A program made the position numbers and the translations under genes. 64,000 bases of DNA from Myxococcales bacterium (GTDB taxonomy: Bacteria; Myxococcota_A; Polyangia; Polyangiales; Polyangiaceae): positions 62,001 through 126,000 of the forward strand of contig JADJCA010000011.1 in assembly GCA_016703425.1 (NCBI GenBank), written 5' to 3'. This document shows, in pieces, positions 59,482 through 64,000 of the stretch; the stretch's first letter is position 1; the number at the start of each line of letters is the position of its first letter. Below the pieces are notes generated by a model. The model ran no database searches, was not told the origin of the DNA, and worked only from the letters and a program-made list of their open reading frames with translations.

Positions 59482-59503
59482 CAAATCGCCTCCGCAAATC
59501 GCC
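59476..59503 (+). repeat. 13-base tandem duplication of the tRNA 3' end
   Basis: CCTCCGCAAATCG occurs twice without a gap (59476-59488 and 59489-59501). The first copy includes the end of the tRNA acceptor stem. No integrase gene is near. It could be a slippage duplication or an attachment-site remnant; the latter is only a guess. Confidence 0.7.
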
Positions 59504-59665
59504 GGTCGGCGGGGCCACCACACTTCGGTAGCGCCGCGACCGCAACCCCACACAACGCAAGCACGCCGGCGGCGCCGCTCGGTCGACGCGTGCCCTCGTG
59601 GGCGGCAGGGCCAGAAGTCGGTGCCAGTCGATGACGCACAAGGCCGCACCTGCTACGAGCGCTCC

Positions 59666-60298
59666 GTGGCACTCCTTCGCGGCTCGCTCACCTACGCTCG
59701 CTACTTCGTCGCCGGCGAACTGCCCGACGATTTTCGCGACCGCTTCATGCGCTCGATTCGCCATCGCGTCATGAAGCCGCTCGAGCCCGACGACCAAGAT
59801 CTCGAACGCTCCGGCTGGTGCCAGGTCGGCGACGGCAACGGCCTCGAACTCGCCTACAGCGACGTCTTCTGGAACGAGTACATCAACCTCGGCATGCGCA
59901 CCGATCGCTGGGCCATCCCCGGCGCGATGCTCCGCGCGAAGCTCAAGGAAGCGGAAGCCGCCTTGCTCGAGAAGCAGGGCCGCGAGCGGCTCTCGCGAAA
60001 AGAGAAGAGCGAGCTCAAAGAGTTCGTGGCGCGGCGCCTCCGCCACAAGCTCACGCCGCAGTCGCGCGTCGTCGACCTCTCGTGGGCGGTCAACGAGGGC
60101 GTCGTCCGCTTCTTCAGTCACTCGCCAAAAGCCGCCGCCAACCTCGCCGAGCTGTTCGGCCGCACCTTCAAGGCCTTCGGCCTGGAGCTAGTCCCCGAAT
60201 CGCCACACACCCTTCGGGCACGCCTCGGCCTCACGAAGAGCGAAGAGAGCGCGTGGAAGTCGCTCGAGAGCTTGGTCTTGGCGCGAGAGGAGACCTGA
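59666..60298 (+). CDS. RdgC-like protein
   Basis: The 210-residue protein (GTG 59666, beginning VALLRGSLTYARYFV) resembles the short RdgC-type proteins of myxobacteria: SLTYARYFVAGELPDDFRD, FWNEYINLGMRTDRW, LSRKEKSELKEFVARRLRHK and VVDLSWAVNEGVVRFFS. RdgC of enterobacteria is a DNA-binding ring of about 300 residues linked to recombination. This family is shorter, so the label rests on recalled similarity. The next gene starts directly after its stop, which suggests a two-subunit unit. Confidence 0.6.
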   Translation: MALLRGSLTYARYFVAGELPDDFRDRFMRSIRHRVMKPLEPDDQDLERSGWCQVGDGNGLELAYSDVFWNEYINLGMRTDRWAIPGAMLRAKLKEAEAALLEKQGRERLSRKEKSELKEFVARRLRHKLTPQSRVVDLSWAVNEGVVRFFSHSPKAAANLAELFGRTFKAFGLELVPESPHTLRARLGLTKSEESAWKSLESLVLAREET

Positions 60299-60964
60299 GT
60301 GGATCTCGTCGATCAAATCGAGGGGCGACGGTTCGTCGGCCGCGAGTTTCTGTTGTGGCTGTGGTTCGAGACCGAGATCTTCGAAGCGACGCTCGAAACC
60401 AAAGAGCACGGCGCCTTCGGCCTTTGGGTCGGGTCACGCATCGGCCTCTCCGACCGCAAAGAGAGCACCGTCATCAAGGGCGCCGCGCCGGGCGCGCACC
60501 GCGAAGCAAAAGAGGCGCTCCTGCGCGGCAAGATGCCCGACACCATGGGTTTCACCTTGTCGCGTGAAGACGGCGACGCCCGCTTCGTCCTGAAGGGCGA
60601 GACGCTCGGCCTCGTGGGCCTCGTGCTCCCTACCGTGCTCGGTGACGGCGCCGAGGAGGAGGCCACCACCCTCGCGAAGCCGCCGCCCAAGAAGAAAGGG
60701 CGCGACCGTGATCGCGCCCGCGAAGAAGAGGCGGAGGCCGATGAGGCGGCGGAAGCGTTTTACGAGCGCATGCAACTGGCGAAGACCATCGAAGACATCC
60801 TCGAAGCGCTCTTCCGCGACTTCACGGCGCTGCGTTTGAGCGACGCGTGGTCACGGGGCGTTATGCCAAAGCTCGAGGCGTGGGCCGCCGGTGAAGACGT
60901 GGACGTCGACGGCTACCGAGCCGTGCGCGCCGCCCACGCGACGACCAAGAAGAAGTCGAAGTGA
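60299..60964 (+). CDS. Partner protein of the RdgC-like gene
   Basis: The 221-residue product starts at GTG 60299, immediately after the RdgC-like stop. It begins LVDQIEGRRFVGREFLLWLW, has a Lys/Asp/Glu-rich stretch (PPPKKKGRDRDRAREEEAEA, about 125-150) and a helical end with LFRDFTALRLSDAW. The block GREFLLWLWFETE recurs in proteins paired with RdgC-like genes, as I recall. It may supply the second half of a split RdgC-type protein (inference). Confidence 0.55.
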   Translation: MDLVDQIEGRRFVGREFLLWLWFETEIFEATLETKEHGAFGLWVGSRIGLSDRKESTVIKGAAPGAHREAKEALLRGKMPDTMGFTLSREDGDARFVLKGETLGLVGLVLPTVLGDGAEEEATTLAKPPPKKKGRDRDRAREEEAEADEAAEAFYERMQLAKTIEDILEALFRDFTALRLSDAWSRGVMPKLEAWAAGEDVDVDGYRAVRAAHATTKKKSK

Positions 60965-61013
60965 GACCGAGCGGCGCGCGCTCTCCCGGTCGAGCCGCGT
61001 TAGACTCGGGCCG

Positions 61014-63173
61014 ATGACTGCCCCGATGGATCCGGCGCCGCGCATCGCCGAGGAGCTTCGGCTCCCGCCAGCCGGCGTACGCGCCGCGCTGCGGCTCCTC
61101 GGTGAGGGCGCGACCGTCGCGTTCATCGCGCGCTATCGCAAAGAGCAAACCGGCGGACTCGACGAGGTGGCCATTGGGGCCATCGTCGACAAGCGCGACT
61201 ACGTCGTGTCGCTGGAGCAACGGCGCGCCGTGATCCTCGAGGCCATCGCGGCGCAGGGAAAGCTCACGGCCGACCTCGAGCGCGCCATTCGCAGGACGTG
61301 GCTCAAGGCGGAGCTCGAAGATCTGTACCTGCCCTACAAGACGAAGCGGCGAACGCGCGCGTCGCAGGCGCGGGAGCGCGGCCTTCTGCCGCTGGCGAAT
61401 CGACTCCTCGCGCAGCCGCCACAAGGCGACCCGCGCCGCGAGGCGGCGGCGTTCGTCGACGCCGCGAAAGACGTCCCCGACGTCGACGCCGCGCTCGCCG
61501 GTGCGCGAGACATCGTCGCTGAATTGGTAGCCGAGCAGCCCAGCGTGCGAGCGTTAGCGCGCTCACGCTTCGACCGCGAGGCCGTCGTGGAGTCGGTGGC
61601 CATCGCCGCGAAGACGAAGGCGCCCACCAAGTTCGAGGCCTACTACGACTTCCAAGAGCGCGCGAAGACGATCCCGTCACATCGGTACTTGGCCATCGTT
61701 CGCGGCGAAGAAGAGGGCGTGCTCCGCGTCAAGGTTCGCATCGACGACGCGGCGTTGGCCGTCGAGATCGCCCCGGCGGCGGGCTTGCGGCGCGGCTCGC
61801 CCTTTGGCAAGGAACTCGAGGCTGCGCTGGCCGACGCAACGAAGCGCCTCCTCGTGCCGTCCATCGAATCGGACGTCCGGGCCGAGCTCAAGGAGCGGGC
61901 CGACCTGGGCGCCGTGGCCGTCTTCGCCGAGAACGTGTCGAAGCTACTCCTGGCGGCGCCGCTCGGGCGACGCGTGGTGCTCGGCATCGACCCGGGCCAG
62001 CGAACCGGCTGCAAGTGCGCCGTCGTCGATGACACGGGCAAGCTCGTCGCGCACACAAGGCTCCTGCTCGTGGGCGGCGCCGGTGCCCTCGAACAAGCGA
62101 AGCGCACCTTCGCCGAGCTCCTCGCGAGGCACCGGCCCCACGCCATCGCCGTTGGCAACGGGACCCACGGCCGCGAGACGGCCGACTTTTGCCGAGGCGA
62201 GCTCACCGCGGCGGGAAGGGCCGACGTCGTCGTGGTGCTCGTGAACGAGGCCGGCGCGAGCGTCTATTCGGCGAGCGAGGTCGCACGGGAGGAGTTCCCG
62301 GAGCTCGATCTCACGGTGCGCGGCGCCATCTCCATCGCGCGGCGCCTCCAAGATCCGCTCGCCGAGCTCGTGAAGATCGACCCGAAGGCCATCGGCGTGG
62401 GGCAGTACCAACACGACGTCGACCAGCCGACCCTCGCACGCAAGCTCGACGAGGTCGTCGAACGCTGCGTAAACGCCGTGGGGGTCGAAGTGAACACCGC
62501 CAGCGCGCCGCTCTTGGCACGCGTCGCCGGCGTAGGGCCGTCTTTGGCAAAGAAGATCGTCGCGCATCGAGACAAGAGCGGCGCCTTTCGGTCGCGCCGA
62601 GATCTGCTCAAGGTCTCCGGCCTCGGTCCTAAGGCCTTCGAGCAGGCCGCCGGCTTCGTTCGCATTCGCGAGGGCACGCATCCGCTCGACGCGAGCGGCG
62701 TTCACCCCGAGCGATACGCGCTCGTGGAGCGCATCGCGAAGGAGCGCGGCGTCGAGCTGGCTACCCTCGTTGGCAACGAAGAGCTTGCGCGCGGCATCCC
62801 GTGGGCGAGCTACGCCAACGATGAAGTGGGCCCGCCAACGCTCGAGGACATCCAGCGCGAGGTGAGCAAGCCGGGGCGCGATCCACGAGAAACGTTCACG
62901 GCGCCGACGTTCCGCGACGACGTTCGTAAGCTCGAAGATGTGTCATCGGGCATGGTGCTGGAGGGTGTCGTCACGAACGTCACGGCTTTTGGCGCGTTCG
63001 TCGACGTTGGCGTCCATCAAGATGGACTCGTGCACGTCTCGCAGCTCGCCGACCGGTTCGTCAAAGATCCGCACGCCGTCGTTAAGGTCGGCGAGCGCGT
63101 GAAGGTGCGCGTCCTCGAGGTCGATCTCGCGCGCAAGCGGCTCGCGCTGTCCATGAAGCAGGCGCCGAAGTAG
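61014..63173 (+). CDS. tex: RNA-binding transcription accessory protein Tex
   Basis: Tex (719 residues) binds RNA and the transcription complex. Visible domains: N-terminal helical region (IARYRKEQTGGLDE is a family signature), YqgF-like nuclease fold (VLGIDPGQRTGCKCAVVD), helix-hairpin-helix (VAGVGPSLAKKIVAHRD, VSGLGPKAFEQAAGF), and a C-terminal S1 domain (EGVVTNVTAFGAFVDVGVHQ). The start is ATG 61014, 49 bases after the previous gene. The length is typical for Tex (about 770). Confidence 0.95.
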   Translation: MTAPMDPAPRIAEELRLPPAGVRAALRLLGEGATVAFIARYRKEQTGGLDEVAIGAIVDKRDYVVSLEQRRAVILEAIAAQGKLTADLERAIRRTWLKAELEDLYLPYKTKRRTRASQARERGLLPLANRLLAQPPQGDPRREAAAFVDAAKDVPDVDAALAGARDIVAELVAEQPSVRALARSRFDREAVVESVAIAAKTKAPTKFEAYYDFQERAKTIPSHRYLAIVRGEEEGVLRVKVRIDDAALAVEIAPAAGLRRGSPFGKELEAALADATKRLLVPSIESDVRAELKERADLGAVAVFAENVSKLLLAAPLGRRVVLGIDPGQRTGCKCAVVDDTGKLVAHTRLLLVGGAGALEQAKRTFAELLARHRPHAIAVGNGTHGRETADFCRGELTAAGRADVVVVLVNEAGASVYSASEVAREEFPELDLTVRGAISIARRLQDPLAELVKIDPKAIGVGQYQHDVDQPTLARKLDEVVERCVNAVGVEVNTASAPLLARVAGVGPSLAKKIVAHRDKSGAFRSRRDLLKVSGLGPKAFEQAAGFVRIREGTHPLDASGVHPERYALVERIAKERGVELATLVGNEELARGIPWASYANDEVGPPTLEDIQREVSKPGRDPRETFTAPTFRDDVRKLEDVSSGMVLEGVVTNVTAFGAFVDVGVHQDGLVHVSQLADRFVKDPHAVVKVGERVKVRVLEVDLARKRLALSMKQAPK

Positions 63174-63175
63174 GG

Positions 63176-63928
63176 TCAGTTTTGGACGGCGGTGAAGCGC
63201 CAGGCGAGAGGGAACGTGGCGCCAACAAGCGGCTTTATCTCCACAACATAGGGGAAAGCTGATTGCAGCGTCACGACCGGCGTCGCCACGCCGTTCACAT
63301 AGAAGGTGGGCGCCACCGCACCGCTCCACTCCCAATTGAGGCCCGACGAGTTGCCCGGTATTTGGAAGCGGACGAAGTCGAGGTCGGCGGCGCTGGTCGC
63401 CGTGCCGCATATGGATCGCGTGCCGCCGATGGCCGTCGCAAGGGCCGCCGGCATCGGCGTGGCCGTGGCGAGGGTCCCGTTGGGTTCGACCTCAACGATG
63501 CCGTTGACGACCCCGACACCGCAGGGACCGATGCCCGAGTCAGCCGAAGCGTCGGCGCCATCGGCGCGCGCATCGCCGGGCGCATCCACGCGCGCGTCGC
63601 TCGGCGCGTCGAGTCGAGCATCACCGGCCGACGCGTCAGGGCCCGCCCCGTCAGACCCGAGGCCACCATCGCCGGTCGCGCTGTCGCTGACCACGGCGCC
63701 GTCATCGGACGCGCCATCGACGGCCGAGTCGTCATCAAGGCCACCGTCGCCGCCACCGCTCGCGCTGTCGCTGCCGTTGCCATCGGCCGACGCGCTGCCG
63801 TCGCCGCTGCTCGCCCCGTCGAGTGAACCCGCGTCGTGATCACTGGTCTGCCCCAACGTCCCCGCAGCGCCGCCGCACGCTGCGAGCGTCGCGAGCGCCG
63901 CCCAACCAAGCCAACGCCTCATCCGCAA
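63176..63928 (-). CDS. Asp/Ala-rich lipoprotein with PPC-like C-terminal domain
   Basis: The 250-residue protein starts MRMRRWLGWAALATLAAC (lipobox). Residues 25-135 are Asp/Gly/Ala/Ser-rich, with DARVDAPGDARADGAD-type repeats. The C-terminal 110 residues begin VEVEPNGTLATATPM and include ICGTATSAADLDFVRFQIP, both typical of pre-peptidase C-terminal (PPC) domains. Such domains are found on secreted enzymes, but no enzyme domain is present here. It is convergent with tex (two bases between). Confidence 0.7.
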   Translation of the reverse strand: MRMRRWLGWAALATLAACGGAAGTLGQTSDHDAGSLDGASSGDGSASADGNGSDSASGGGDGGLDDDSAVDGASDDGAVVSDSATGDGGLGSDGAGPDASAGDARLDAPSDARVDAPGDARADGADASADSGIGPCGVGVVNGIVEVEPNGTLATATPMPAALATAIGGTRSICGTATSAADLDFVRFQIPGNSSGLNWEWSGAVAPTFYVNGVATPVVTLQSAFPYVVEIKPLVGATFPLAWRFTAVQN

Positions 63929-64000
63929 AGGCTCGCACGACCCCGCGCCGAATGAAAACGCTGCCGCACGTTCGCGGCCTCGACGAGGAGGGCGCCCGCC

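Noticed and set aside
1..64000. CRISPR arrays, insertion sequences, phage genes, rRNA
   Set aside because: No regularly spaced direct repeats, transposase or integrase genes, or rRNA sequences were seen.

Overview
The window is high-GC DNA with dense, short-spaced genes, many GTG starts, Asp/Gly/Ala-rich lipoproteins, several eukaryote-like Ser/Thr kinases, and an mglB-mglA pair close to the Myxococcus proteins. This points to a member of the Myxococcota, most likely of the Polyangiales (inference from gene content; no rRNA is present).

Layout. 0-5 kb: a polyphosphate:AMP phosphotransferase, a lipoprotein, the polarity genes mglB-mglA, a 40-residue basic protein, QueD and a BFD-like [2Fe-2S] protein. 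5.3-9.9 kb: a hybrid histidine kinase with four receivers, its displaced Hpt domain, and a receiver-GGDEF cyclase. 10-25.2 kb: a ten-gene, single-strand chemosensory locus: two CheW, one CheW-like protein, an MCP, a PilH-like regulator, a 1670-residue CheA with seven Hpt modules, two receiver-DUF4388 (PATAN) proteins, a protein of unknown function and a Ser/Thr kinase. There is no CheR or CheB. With mglBA close by, this looks like a Chp-type system for pilus or gliding polarity (inference). 25.4-31.5 kb: an orphan branched-chain-type binding lipoprotein, an OprP-like porin, an FHA-GGDEF protein and CtaA.

31.6-39.6 kb: the most striking region. It holds a NapC-like quinol dehydrogenase, a beta-barrel candidate, and four exported multihaem cytochromes with 13, 27, 13 and 6 haem motifs; one carries a collagen-like stretch. 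I count 63 haem motifs in about 8 kb. Gene order suggests a trans-envelope electron conduit from the quinol pool to the cell surface.

39.7-47.1 kb: secreted lipoproteins and a complete pstS-C-A-B-phoU operon with a PHO box and a terminator. 47.3-64 kb: lipoproteins, an FHA-AAA+ activator lacking GAFTGA, a PEGA protein, a Ser/Thr kinase, a protein with a double-glycine-like leader, a hybrid kinase, tRNA-Ser(UGA), an RdgC-like pair, Tex and a PPC-like lipoprotein.

Three genes (hybrid kinase near 8.44 kb, Ser/Thr kinase near 54.66 kb, secreted protein near 56.52 kb) each need a one-base correction to rejoin a plausible C-terminus. That suggests assembly indels, though real frameshifts cannot be excluded.
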